DNA of 64,000 nucleotides, from NCBI GenBank assembly GCA_024509875.1, contig JAMPIV010018956.1, forward strand, positions 62,001 through 126,000. Reading direction: 5' to 3'. The stretch comes from Oreohelix idahoensis (taxonomy: Eukaryota; Mollusca; Gastropoda; Stylommatophora; Oreohelicidae). Each line of letters starts with the position of its first letter. Positions within the stretch are counted from its first letter, which is position 1. A program made the translations under genes and the position numbers. Shown in pieces: positions 11,751 through 22,660 of the stretch. The notes under the pieces were generated by a model. The model had not been told where the DNA came from, did not search any database, and was given only the letters and a program-made list of their open reading frames with translations.

Positions 11751-12589
11751 TAAATATTGTGAACATTTTTAAACATTGCAGATGTAAAGATTAATGTAAA
11801 TCTATTCAATCTAAATGTAATGAAAGTTTCCAACCTTTTTAAAAGGTAAATGTAAATCTATTCAATCCACATGTATCGAATGTTTTTTTCACTCCTCGGG
11901 ATTAAAATTAATTCTCACTGAAGGTAAAAGTTTTGAGGTAGATGAGATGGTGGAATATGAAGAAGAGGGGGACACATGTATGTGTCGGGAAACTCAATAC
12001 TCAGGAGGGTATTTGTTTCTCTTTTTTTTCCAACTAGTTGGTAGTACCAGGTGAGGGTACTATCTCTAGAACAAGTGGCCTGAAGACGACACTAGACGCC
12101 ATCATCAGACGGGTCGTAGAGAAGCAGGACCAACTTTGTAGACACTCCCGGACACTTCTGGGAACATGCTGTGCCCTACAACATTGACCAGAACATGAGA
12201 AATCCAGTCAGCTATCTGCAAAGAACCAAACCACCAGTGGGAGCAGAAACCTCACTGGCAGTTAAGTGCAAATAAAAGCTGTCATGTGACTTCTTGTATA
12301 AAATGCCCTGCCATAGCACGATGATGAGTAATTTTTGTGTTGTTAAATAATTATTAATGTTTTACAATCTGTTGAAACATAACTGATTATTAAATGTGTT
12401 ACTTGTTTATATACAAATTAAAAGTTGATTTAATTACTTTATATGTAGTACACCCGTTTGTCTCAGCCAATTTCATAAATACACTTTAAATAGAGCTATA
12501 CCATAATAAGAAAAATTTAACTGAGTAAATCTGTCACTGTTGGAACCACTACTGTAAACCAGGGGAGGCAATTCCATGACATTCTGCAT

Positions 12590-14022
12590 CACAAACATAA
12601 CACCAATAAGGATTTTCTCTCCTGCATGTATTCTTTTATGTTGTTGTAGGATATCTTTCTCAATAAATGATACACCATAAATATCACATTTGTAGGATTT
12701 TTCTTCCACTATTATCTGGTTTTGCAAGCAATGACATTGGAGAATTTTTCAAAACAACTGTAGGAGTTCATCAGGGATATATCCTGTTCCCAGTGCTCTT
12801 TAATATATATGTCTAGAACATATTATGCAGGAGGCTCTCTACGATTATAAGACAACCATATCGATTGGAGGCTGACCTCTTTGCAATCTACGTTTTGCTG
12901 ATGATATCGATCTTATAGCTGGAACAGAATCAGAACTTCAAGACCTTACCTCTAGACTGGAGAAAGTAAGATGAATGTATGGAATAGAAATTAATGTAGA
13001 AAAAAGCTAGATATTGGTGAATAGCCATAAGAAACATGTTCCAACCAACATTACGTTAAATGGGCAAACAGTAGAAGTTAACACCTTTAAATATCTGGGG
13101 TCTACTATATGTAGTGATGGAAGATCAAGTAAAGAAATCAAGACAAGACTTGAGATGGCCTCAGCTGCCATGACAAGGCTGAATGCAATCTGGAAAAGTA
13201 ACATCAGTTTTCCTGTGGTCAAATTATACAAATCACTTGTATTATCTATTCTCTTGTATGGGTGCGAGGGCTGGACACTCACTGCAGATATGGAGCGAAG
13301 AATTCAGGCTTTTGAGTATAAATGTTATAGAAGAATTTTGTGCATTTGCTATAAAGAGCACAAAACAAATGTCTATGTTAGAGAGAAAATAAACACCTAT
13401 GCAAGCCACCAAGAACCGCTTTTGTCAGTAGTGAAACATCGAAAGCTCACCTGGTTTGGGCATGTAACTCGTCATGACTCCCTTTCAAAAATGATCCTCC
13501 AGAGAACAGTCGAAGTTAAATGGAGAAGAGGAAGGCAAAGAAAATCCTGGGCTGATAACATCAAAGAATGGGCAGGGCATGGTTTTTCCACACTTGTACG
13601 CATTGCTGAGGATAGAGAGCAGTGCAGGACCCTGTCTGCTGATGCTTCCACCATGGCACCCCTATGACCCATGATGGGTTACGGATTGAGATGAGATGAT
13701 GATTATCTGGTGAGACCGAATGATTAAATCACTCAAGCAGCAGCAGCACTATCACTCACACTAAGCTATATATACTTTTATGTCTTTGTAGACTACCACT
13801 CTCAGTAAATGCAGCACCACAGACATCAATCTTGTAAAGTTTATTTCCTGTATGTATTCTTTTATGTCTTTGTAGGTGACCTATTCTAGTAAATGCTACA
13901 CCACAAACATCACTCTTGTAAAGCTTCTCTCCTGAATGTAAGCTTTTATGTCTTTTTAGGTGACCTATCTAAGTAAATGCTGCATCACAAACATCATACT
14001 TGTAAAGCTTCTGCACCAAAAG
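12590..14022 (-). pseudogene. Degenerate C2H2 zinc-finger gene remnant
   Basis: Minus-strand coding relics flank an inserted LINE. At 13712-14022 about three fingers can be read (SDVCGVAFTRIGHLQRHK, IDVCGAAFTESGSLQRHK). The linker HTGEKPY-type spacing is kept as RIHTGNKLY and LHSGEKLY, but the first zinc-binding Cys is changed to Ser, Ile-Asp or Tyr in each. At 12590-12720 one more finger reads KCDIYGVSFIEKDILQQHK, with the second Cys changed to Tyr, then RIHAGEK and a frameshifted tail. Loss of metal ligands in nearly every finger plus a stop shows a pseudogene. Its downstream sequence is repeat R1, so a zinc-finger family is the likely source of R1. Confidence 0.8.
12721..13701 (+). mobile_element. 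RTE-like LINE insertion, 5'-truncated, with 10-bp TSD
   Basis: Flanked by an exact ATTATCTGGT direct repeat (12711-12720 and 13702-13711) inside the zinc-finger pseudogene. The coding part starts at RT motif B (FKTTVGVHQGYI, ALYDYKTTISIGG) and has the catalytic box in FADDIDLIAGTESEL. After two in-frame stops it runs open at 13014-13667 through VEVNTFKYLGSTICSDG, LLYGCEGWTLTADMERRIQ and LTWFGHVTRHDSLSKM. It ends in GAGATGAGATGATGATT, a short tandem tail. It differs in sequence from the other RTE fragments of the window, so it is a separate family. Confidence 0.92.
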
Positions 14023-15418
14023 ATCGCTACAGGTACACGCGGAATCAATACAAATTGAACATGTAACAGAACACAAAGTTCTAGGAATCACGATTGACCA
14101 GCACTTAACGTGGAACTCCCATGTACGGAATTTAACCAAACACTTAGCTCAAAAGACGTACCAGCTAGCCAAAATAAAACACTTCTTAGACGCAGACACT
14201 AGACTATTGTTCTACACCTCACATATACAGACACATCTAGATTACTGCTCTACACTATGGGATGGTTGCCCTGCTTCCACCTCAAAGAGACTGCACTCCC
14301 TGCATAAGAGAGCAATACGTCTGATCACCGATAATCGCACGATATCACACACAAGGACAGGAAAAGAACCCACAATACTGTCCCTGAAAAAACGTCTTCT
14401 CTACAACAAAGCCAAGCTGACCCACGCAATTCTATCAAACAATGCTCCGCCATACCTACGATCATTGTTTCAAACCAGTAGAAGAGAGGGACTACAATTA
14501 CATCAGTTACGTCTGCCCAAACCTAGGATCGACCTGTTCAAACAGAGTCTAGCCTACTCTGGAGCCTACTTATGGAACAGCCTTCCACACCACCTAAAAA
14601 GCCTACCTACACAATATTCATTTAACAAAGCACTTTTCAAACACTTCCTAAACACTGATTATCTACCCCCATAGAAACATCATTTGCCTGTCAACATCTC
14701 ATCCATAGGTCAACATTTCTTTTCCTCTTCCGCTCGTTTTTAATGGGAATAATTTGTTTTATATCCATGTAATACTATTATATAATGTAATGTATGTGAG
14801 AATGTACTTGCATACCACTGTACTTTAGAGATGTGAATGTTTCCGTTTGCTTAAATGGGTGATGTACATGCAGATATAATTTTTTTTTTTTTTTAAACTG
14901 CTGAAAGACTTTTTCTGTTACAGAAGTGCGCAAGAAAGTGTTATTATTATTATTTCAATTTCCGCCAAGAATGTATGGATGTAAGCGAGAATGTGTTTTT
15001 GTAATTCTTGTATTGAGGATTGATGACACATTCAAAAATACTACAGATTAGACGTTTTGACCGCATAAGTGAGTGTCGGTATACATAACTTATTTATTTA
15101 TTGTTTTGTTTATATTATTTTATTTTTTATTATTATTATTTTTCTTCAGTCACTATCTTGTTTATTTAAAAAAAAAAAAAAAAAACCTAGGCTACTCATT
15201 TTTTATTATGATTGTATACTGTAAATGAATGCTATTATGTTAACTTTATAATGTTGCATGCCTTTAAATTAATGCTTAAAGTAATATGTGGGAATAAAAG
15301 GATATAGTATGCAAGATAAATGAGAGTGAAAGGGCAGAATGTTAGACGGGCCTGCGCGCCCAATTCTCAACCCTTCGAAAATAAAGTTCGTTCGTTCGTT
15401 CGTTCGTTCGTTCGTTCG
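14023..15418 (+). pseudogene. CR1/L2/Jockey-like LINE 3' end with (TTCG)8 tail
   Basis: The frame is open from about 14038 to a TAG after 14671 and encodes the C-terminal end of a non-LTR retrotransposon RT: HKVLGITIDQHLTWNSHV, LFYTSHIQTHLDYCSTLWD, LHSLHKRAIRLITDN, and YSGAYLWNSLPHHLKSL near the end. This C-terminal signature is common to CR1, L2 and Jockey type elements; the exact clade cannot be told. A roughly 700-bp 3' untranslated part with homopolymer runs follows, ending in AATAAAG and eight TTCG units (15387-15418). The 5' junction lies next to zinc-finger relic sequence and no TSD was seen. Confidence 0.85.
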
Positions 15419-15684
15419 ATGTCAGCTATGCTCCCATGCAGGGGATGCCTTTTGTCTGTGGTTACATGTATATACGCTTTTGCCTGGGCCATGGTATTTC
15501 TGGATCTAATTGACAGCAATCCAAGCATGTGCTGCATCATTACAATAGGGGTATCTCACATGCTGCCCAAGACTATCTGCATCCCTCTATTTTTAATATG
15601 ATGTTGATGTCTTTGCCTGCCCCATCGTCTGGTGTTACTATGCATCCTAGGTATGTGAAGGTATCTGTCTGTACCAGTCATGTT
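15419..15684. other. Unassigned sequence
   Basis: About 265 bp between two retroelement fragments. An open frame exists but has no motif I recognise. It may be further LINE sequence in antisense. Confidence 0.4.
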
Positions 15685-15761
15685 GTTGTACAAGTTCCTC
15701 ATATTTCCACTTGCTACAGCTTCCTCTGCTTCCCTTGCAAACTTTTCAATATACTTCCTCT
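15685..15761 (-). pseudogene. Family-A LINE fragment, left of an insertion
   Basis: The reverse complement reads as the endonuclease-RT linker of family A (YIEKFAREAEEAVASGNMR; the intact copy has IEELAREAEDAAAKGNMR). The match stops exactly where AGGTATCCC begins and resumes at 17871, so a 2.1-kb element was inserted here. Confidence 0.85.
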
Positions 15762-17870
15762 AGGTATCCCAAACCGGCCGCTTTTTTGGTTGACAACGCA
15801 CGAAAGTTGAGAAAACTGAGGAAAATTCGTCAAGTTTAAGTCGTCGCTGTCCCTTTGCTATTAAGCGGATTGTAATAAAATTTATATCACGATACTCATT
15901 ATCCTCTTCTCTTTTGAAATGTATTAATTCCCGAATAATAAAAGTTATTGAAGTATTTTTTTACTAATAAAAACTAACAGCAACGTTACGCGTAGTTTGC
16001 CCGGGCGCGCGGCCAACTCTCGGCGTTTTTGCCTCACCCCGCTTCATTCAAACGGGTTTCGCTTGACCAGCAAACGTCTGATTTGCATACTATTTTCACC
16101 ATTATGATGGGAAGATGCATATCTTTAATTTGGTATATTGCAAGCTGTAGAAAACAACATGGAAGACGTCGATTTCTCAAAGTGAAGTTTAAATTTTACA
16201 AGATGTGAAATTTTAAATGTTGTTATAATTGTTTGCAATATATGAGAAGATTTGGGAGCCATTTTCCTTTATTCGTGTGAAATTTTAAAGACTTCTGATA
16301 TTTGCTGGTGGAGCTAATTGACTTTGAGTAAGCCCTGTATCGCTCAAGCTAGGCCTAGAAATTTAGCGAAAAATAGACAGCGAGGCTGTTCCATCGGCAG
16401 TCATAACTCCCGTTGTCATCCAGATTGAGACGCCACTTTTATTGGCTCATGTGCAAACATCATCACATCTTCTGATTTGAGGTTGACTATACGTAAGTAT
16501 ATCACTTATTAACAATGTTTTGAACTTCAAATGTAAAATTTACAATAGTTTTAATATTATTTAGCAATTTAACACGATCGCACAGTTTTTGTGTAACAAC
16601 GTGGATTGAATTGTTATCACCGCTTCAGACATTCGCACAACAATCTAATTTTTTCAAGAGCTTGAAAAGCTAAGAAAGTTACCAATTTGAATAAAAAATG
16701 CATGTTTTGATTAATTGGTAATTAAATGAAGGTTTATTTTGCAACATAATAGGGTGAATAATGATCTTAAAGCGAATGATATCGGAAAACCAAATGCCAA
16801 TGGTCGACGTATTGAGACAAGGCTAGGAAACCGGAAAAATACCATAACTTAGTAGCTGACGGTGTACTGAAATGTCAGGACTAGCAGGCACTAGTTGATA
16901 GTCTTACCTCGAACATAAATATGTTAGTACCGGGTATAAACAGCTTTCATGAAATTCACTTTAAATAGTTCAGACTCACGTATTCATGTTAATTAATAAA
17001 CATTTTAATTTAAGCAGGCTGTACACTTTTCAAGTTTTAAGGTTCGTCGTGATTTTCATTGCACTACATGTATGAAATAATAATAGTATGTTTAATCCTC
17101 TATACATGTAAAGAAAACTCACTTCTGGAATTTTACTGTTGCATATGACTCATACTACGATGGTATAAAAAACATTTTTTAATGCTAGTAACCAGTTGTT
17201 TTATCACAAAATAGCATTTAGATATTGTTAATTATTGTTTACATGTTGTTAATTATTGCCTACAAATGATTTTTTAATTGAAATATGGACAGTATTTAAA
17301 AAAAAAAAAAATCTTAATTTTTACATTTTTTTCTTCCCCTGCGACAAATTGGCCTCTGGACATATTTTAAAAAATTATACAAGAACAAACAGATGTTCAA
17401 ATCCTCTGAAAAAAAATTGGGTTGTATTTGTGTAGTATGCAGATTAATATGTACAAATTTAAAGCTTGTACCTTTTATATTTTTTGAAATATGATGTGAA
17501 AATTGATGTTCATGCAAAATACTACATTTTTTGGTAATGATTTGCAATATTTGGTCTAAAATATATTGATAATTATTCATGATATAGCCCTATAGTTTTC
17601 TTTATGTGATCAGTGTATTGCAGACTGTATGCTGTTTATCAGAGAAGGTTCTAAGATTATACTTAAGAAAACGGGAGCACGCTGAAGTTGGTGTGATGTA
17701 ACTTTTTTAACTTTGCGAAAGTACATACACTTTTTAAAATGCCGTAACATTTTTATTTTTTGTCCGATTTAAAAAAATTAAGTACCCAATTTCATGGTTT
17801 TCCAAGAGCTTCCAAACTGCATTGTTTTCTCTGGTGTTTCTGTGCAAACAAAAATCACTTTGTGGTACCT
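15762..17870. mobile_element. 2.1-kb DNA element with 9-bp TSD (MULE-like size of duplication)
   Basis: ACTTCCTCT flanks both sides (15753-15761 and 17871-17879). Joining the flanks restores the uninterrupted family-A LINE sequence, which is independent proof of the boundaries. The ends are short imperfect inverted repeats: AGGTATCCCAAA at the left and AGGTACCACAAA as the reverse complement of the right. A 9-10-bp duplication is typical of Mutator-like elements, but no transposase is visible, so the superfamily assignment is only a suggestion. Its left half contains one arm of a long inverted repeat. Confidence 0.75.
16030..16830 (+). repeat. Inverted-repeat arm, left
   Basis: About 800 bp match the reverse complement of 17936-18715. 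Long exact stretches include CATCATCACATCTTCTGATT, GAGGTTGACTATA and GCATGTTTTGATTAATTGGT. Identity is high in the middle and lower towards the outer end. The outer end resembles the last codons of the mariner transposase next to the right arm. Confidence 0.9.
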
Positions 17871-17941
17871 ACTTCCTCTTGTCTCTTTTGATGTTTCTTC
17901 TTACTTCTTTGTTTTCTTCTAGGTACACTTCATGAGCCTTG
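17871..17941 (-). pseudogene. Family-A LINE fragment, right of an insertion
   Basis: The reverse complement continues the LINE at the exact point left at 15761 (KRNIKRDKRK; the 24-kb copy has KRSIKRDKRK). It stops after about 70 bp at CAAGGCT, a 7-base string also present in the inverted-repeat family, and changes abruptly into the right arm. Confidence 0.85.
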
Positions 17942-18715
17942 ACTCAATATGTCGGCCACTGGCATTGGGCCTTGCAATACCATTTGCTTTTGAGATCATA
18001 ATTCACCCTATTATGTTGCACAAGAAACCTTCATTTAATTACCAATTAATCAAAACATGCATTTTTTATTCAAATTGGTAAGTTTCTTAGCTTTTCAAGC
18101 TCTTGAAAAAATTAGATTGATGTGCCAATGTCTGAACTGGTGATAACACATTCAATCCACACACTTACACCAACTGTGCGATCGTGTTAAATTGCTAAAT
18201 AATATTAAAACTATTGTAAATTTTACATTTGAAGTTCAAAACATTGTTAATAAGTGATATACTTACATATAGTCAACCTCAAATCAGAAGATGTGATGAT
18301 GTTTGAACATGAGCCAATATAAGTGGCGTCCCGATCTTGATTGACATCGGGAGTTATCACGGTCCATGGAACAGCCTCGCTCTCCATCCTTTGCTAAAAT
18401 TATTAGCTTGACTTGAACGTTACTGAATTTACTCAAAGTCAATTCTCTCAACTGCCAAATATTAGAAGTCACACGAATAAAGAAAAATGGCTCTCAAGTC
18501 TTCTCATACCTTGCAAAGAATTATAACACTGTTTAAAATGTCAAATTTTAACTTCACTTCGAGATATCGACGTCTTCCACTTTGTTTTCTACAGTTTGCA
18601 CTTTATGAAACTAAAGCGACACATTTCCCCCTAAAAGTTGTGCAAACAGTATGCAAATTATTGGTTTAGCCGTCGAGAGACCCTCATTTGAATTAAGCAG
18701 GGTGAGCGAAAACGT
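17936..18715 (-). repeat. Inverted-repeat arm, right
   Basis: Partner of the arm at 16030-16830, separated from it by about 1.1 kb. It lies outside the 9-bp TSD of the 2.1-kb element, between a LINE-A fragment and a mariner relic. The inner junction shares CAAGGCT with the LINE. Confidence 0.9.
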
Positions 18716-19356
18716 TCAGCTGTTGGAAACATTCGTGGAACCCATTCTTTGACACCTCTCTCAGCTGCTGTGTCGCATTGTTGAAAACATCCTAAGCATC
18801 CTTGAATCTCTGCCCTTTCAGTGCCGATTTTAGGTGAGGGAACACAAAAAAAATCAGCCGGTGCCAGGTCGGGAGAATATGGAGAGTGTTCCAAGGCAGT
18901 CACATTGTGCGTTGCGAGGTACTGCTTCACCAGTAGGGATCGGTGTGCTGGCGCATTGTGATGAAGCAGAACCCAACTGTTTGTTCTCCATTTTTCTGGG
19001 CGTTTCCTTCTGATTGCATCTCTTAGACGACAGGGGACATCAACTTGCAATTTCTTCATTGTGGTATCACCATTTGCTTTATTAAGAAGGTTTCTGTCTC
19101 TGAGGGTGACTTCTCAAGCAAAATACAAAATTTGACATTTGTACTTTGTTCAATAGAGGACATTTTCAACTCCGTTGATGCTACGTGCACACCACACAAA
19201 CAAGTTTCTGTAACTTCTGTTTGAGAGTACATGTAAAGGTTACATCAGCAATGTTGTTTCCTCAAGATCACTTCCAACATAAAAATATAATCTCCATGAC
19301 ATAATCACTCATTCAAACATAAGTCGACTAATCCAGGAACTTTCTAAGCTACCTCG
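18661..19356 (-). pseudogene. mariner transposase relic with internal deletion
   Basis: On the minus strand an ATG at 19163 begins MSSIEQSTNVKFCILLEKSP, the typical mariner N-terminus. After about 35 codons and a stop the sequence jumps to the catalytic end: RTNSWVLLHHNAPAHRSLLV and LEHSPYSPDLAPADFFCVP. The block between them is deleted. In mariner enzymes the HHDNAPAH box carries the second catalytic Asp; here it reads HHNAPAH, so that Asp is lost as well. The 5' end of the transposon is probably CGAGGTAGCTTAGAAAG ending at 19356, with a TA at 19357-19358. The other terminus was not found and runs into the inverted-repeat arm. Confidence 0.85.
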
Positions 19357-19362
19357 TATACG

Positions 19363-19650
19363 TGTGCTTTATACACTACACTAAAGCATTTGAAATAGTA
19401 AAACATGAGAAAAGTATAAAATTGTAACTTCTACCTATAATCTATCTCTACCTGTGCTTTATACACTACAATAAGGCATTTGAAATAGTAAAACATGAGA
19501 AAATTATAAAAATGCTAGAAAGCATCAACACCGATGGTAAGGACCTAAGAGTTATAAACAACATGTACTGGCAACAAACATCAGCTATGACAATTAGCAG
19601 CGATATAGGAACGTTTTAGCAGATTAAAAAAGGGTGTTATACATGTTTGA
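19363..19650 (+). pseudogene. BovB-like RT fragment with a 90-bp duplication
   Basis: Reads CFIHYNKAFEIVKHEKIIK, then INTDGKDLRVINNMYWQQTS, the same family as the fragment at 3043-3584. A TAG follows in IGTF*QIKKG. The first ~59 bp exist twice, starting at 19363 and 19453 (TGTGCTTTATACACTACA), so a short tandem duplication happened within the fragment. Confidence 0.8.
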
Positions 19651-19977
19651 TGATAGTATGTCTGTGATAGCATTTTAAACAGTTTGTGCTATTTTGATTT
19701 TTCTGAGCAATTCAGAGATTTTTTAATGCATACTAAATGTGTGTAAGATCATGTTTGAAAAATGGATCTTATACCATTTAATAGCTAGAATCTAAGTTTC
19801 GTACAATATAAACGACTTGAATTTTTACAAAAGTAATTCTTTTTTTGTGTGCACTGTTCTTGAAATCAGATATACATACAAGTTACAAATTTTGCCAGAA
19901 AGTGCTACATTTCAGAAATTGAAATTTTTTTAAATTCTGCAATACACATACAGTTTTTCATTCTATTGGTGAAAGGA

Positions 19978-20360
19978 TGGGGGCTTACAGGTAACCTGCG
20001 GTTTATTATATGAGGTGTCAGGTGAAGGTAGATTTCAGTTGCCAGCTCACGTCTGCATCATGCAGGTGTGTCAGTGTCTGTCCCTAGTCATGGTGTGCTG
20101 TGGAACGACCGCAATAATTTGTTTTCAACATATGGGTTACTTTCACAATTGCCTCCGGCTGGCGGAATTGTGGATTTTAAAGCTGCAATCAAAGTGGAGT
20201 GGGTTCATTTTCTACACAAGACAACAGGAGGTGGAGACACTTGAGAGCCATGACCCTTAGAGTGTAAGGGGCTGAACCACTTGATGGGGGACCACTTCTG
20301 ATGATCAGATTGCCTGTTGTTGTATCGCTCTCCATAGAGTTTCCTATCATAAATTCTATC
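19978..20360 (+). repeat. 3' end of the RLE-type LINE (or a derived SINE)
   Basis: Aligns with the reverse complement of about 59468-59860 and of 63810-64000: CAGGTGTGTCAG, GGGTTCATTTTC, ACAAGACAACAGGAGG, CTGATGATCAGATTGC, TGTTGTATCGCTCT. In the 59-kb copy this stretch is the 3' untranslated region of a LINE with a restriction-like endonuclease. Here no coding sequence precedes it, so it is a strongly 5'-truncated copy or a SINE borrowing the LINE tail. Confidence 0.8.
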
Positions 20361-20540
20361 ACAGAATAATAAAATAAATGAAGGTAATTTGATATAAATT
20401 TTCCCATTCAGCCACTTTATTTTATTGTGTCAGCAATAGATCTCTTGTGTTCCTTACCTTTTAACTCATTGTGAGGTACAGTGTAGTCACATTTTATGTT
20501 AGAGAAGTGCTAATGAGGACCTCACCTAATTGAAAACTAG

Positions 20541-20745
20541 TGTTCTCACAGGAATAAATGTAAAGTAAGGGGTGTCTTCTCACAGGAATACATGTAGGGG
20601 GTGTGTTCTCATGGGAATAAATGTAAAGTAGAGGGTTTGTTCTCACAGGAATAAATGTAAAGTAGGGAGTATGTTCTCACAGGAATAAATGTAAAGTAGA
20701 GGGTGTGTTCTCACAGGAATAAATGTAAAGTAGGGGGTGTGTTCT
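20541..20745. repeat. Minisatellite, 34-bp unit, about 6 copies
   Basis: The unit begins TGTTCTCACAGGAATAAATG and ends with a short G-rich run. Starts are 34 bp apart (20541, 20575 and so on). The second unit lacks part of the middle. Confidence 0.95.
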
Positions 20746-21497
20746 CAGATGCATACATTTACAACAATTGTAGCAATTTTTTTTGCCTTTAAGCCTTTAA
20801 ACATGAAAGTTTTGTTGATTAATGTCATCTTTCCCCTTTATTACAGTATCATATAATAATTATAGAACAAATATAGGCCATCTTACAAGTACCATGTCGA
20901 GCTTATCATACAGAAGTGCTAGTGAGTTATGGCACTTTTACAAACAATGACTGCTAAGCACCTGGAGAAGAGACTATTGTTTCTCCTATATCATCAGCTG
21001 GTCAAGTCAGTAATTTAATATGAGCTAGAAATACTCGTGCTGTCAATATTACAATGTAAATGGCTGGGAACACAATCAAAATGAAGGAATGCTTATCATC
21101 ATGGGCTGTGCATGAAATAAACCCGCTGTGACTATGTTCATGATTGGATCAGTATTGATTAGGTCCAGATATGTGATGGTCATGACAAAAAGCTTATATG
21201 CTGACATCCACAGACAGAAGACACACCCTTCATGGGAACATAGCTGGCATAAAAGGAGTAGGAATAAAAAAAGATATCATGAATGGCAGACAGAACAATA
21301 GATCAGGTGATCCCAGTTAAAAATATATTCAAAGGTGAAGAGTGGAGTAAGTAAGGTGAGAACTAAATAAAGTATCAGCAAGTCATCAACAACCTTGGTA
21401 GGGAGTGCAGAGCTTGAGGTCATGGAAAAGTAGAGCTGACAATTAAACAACTAATAAATGATTATAACAAGAACAAAAACAAATATATAATGATTAG

Positions 21498-21597
21498 TGA
21501 GGCATGGCAGGGGAAAATGGAGATCTTGTGAGGTATGGCAGGGGAAAATGGAGATCTTGTGAGGTATGGCAGGGGGAAATGAAGATCTTGTGAGGTA
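21498..21597. repeat. Minisatellite, 31-bp unit, about 3 copies
   Basis: The unit starts TGAGGTATGGCAGGGGAAAA and ends GAGATCTTG, with starts at 21498 and 21529. The copies differ by single bases. Confidence 0.95.
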
Positions 21598-21662
21598 CAT
21601 ATTGCTGATGAAATATTAAAAACATATTTAAAAATCTGTCCAAACACTTCAAGCCTTCCCAT

Positions 21663-22291
21663 TACTCACCTTCGTTCCCATCCCTTTGTTTTTATTTGTT
21701 GTTGTTGTTACACTGTGACAGGTATGAATAGACAACTTTTAGGAAATGGGAAAACACACACATGCAAACACTCTTAAAATTTAGAAATTTAAATTGATAT
21801 TATTTACAGTTATTGGACAGGAAAAGCGAAGCCACATCAGGTTTTGGCAACTGAAGAAATTGTGGTCAGGTCAGTTACTTGTGCTTAGGTAAATATTTTG
21901 ACGAGAGCAAATCCTTTTCATGTTTCTGCTCGAGTGGTTACAGGCCTTCCGCCTGAGATTTTAATTCTTGACTGAAGTTTATTTTTCTTCTGTTGCGTGC
22001 ATATTTTGACGCACATATTACAAAAATCGATATGGCTATTTAATATGGGAAAAATATAGACATTCATTCATTTGTGTATGAAAATGCTGTCTATGGTAAA
22101 AGCGAGAGAATCCATGTTTGATTCACACTTTTGATTATAGGAGTAATCGTTCTTGATATTGATCCGGCGCATGGATTTTGCTCTCATGCCTGTACCTATT
22201 TCTAAGGGCCAGAAAATAGATTAATTTGCTTATTATGTTTATGGCCTGAATTCATATGTATTACATATTATTAGTACAAGTAGAATCAGTC
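21663..22291. other. No recognisable feature
   Basis: AT-rich sequence with no protein motif or repeat copy that I could recognise. Confidence 0.5.
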
Positions 22292-22660
22292 CTATATTGT
22301 ATATTTTTGATGGGTAGGCAGGACTAGATTCTTGTTATTCCGCTCTGGCGGAAGTAGGAGTTGTCTTGACGAGTCGTGATGAGTTCCGATGTACCGTGAC
22401 AATGGCGGGTACGCCTTTTCTAGGGCTGGCAGATTCTTAAGGAAAAATGATTTATGAAGTGGTTTTTCTTCTATAGGAGATTGTTCCTCTACTAGAGTTT
22501 GTGTTAGAGACTCTCCTAAGGTACGGTACCATGTATGATTCGGACTCCATGTAATGCCAGTCCCTGTTATTGATGATCTCAGGTCGGTTAGACCTAGCTG
22601 GAATTTTGTGCTTCGCAACGCTAGGGTCAAGTTTGTATCGACGGAGATGACGGGCTCCAT
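22292..22660 (-). CDS. Unrecognised open frame of 122 codons
   Basis: An ATG-started minus-strand frame with balanced composition, starting MEPVISVDTNLTLALRS and ending NLVLPTHQKYTI. I do not recognise a family, and there is no membrane segment or signal peptide. It is longer than most chance frames in this AT-rich window, but nothing else supports translation. It could be a remnant of a retroelement gag-like gene or chance. There is no neighbouring conserved coding sequence. Confidence 0.2.
   Translation of the reverse strand: MEPVISVDTNLTLALRSTKFQLGLTDLRSSITGTGITWSPNHTWYRTLGESLTQTLVEEQSPIEEKPLHKSFFLKNLPALEKAYPPLSRYIGTHHDSSRQLLLPPERNNKNLVLPTHQKYTI

Larger units (their letters stand above)
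10100..12720 (-). repeat. Dispersed repeat R1, copy 2, interrupted by a Tc1 element
   Basis: The two parts (about 10100-10224 and 11751-12720) together align to R1 copy 1. The right end is continuous with degenerate zinc-finger coding on the minus strand (12590-12720), the only copy in which that link is clear. The left part carries the repeated GTGTAGATGGAAATG/ATTCAATCT type motif. The Tc1 element sits inside with a TA duplication, so R1 predates it. Confidence 0.65.

Noticed and set aside
15762..17870. Interpretation of the 2.1-kb element as a mariner with TA duplication
   Set aside because: A TA-only duplication would leave a tandem ACTTCCTCT in the empty site, whereas the family-A LINE has it once; the 9-bp duplication fits.
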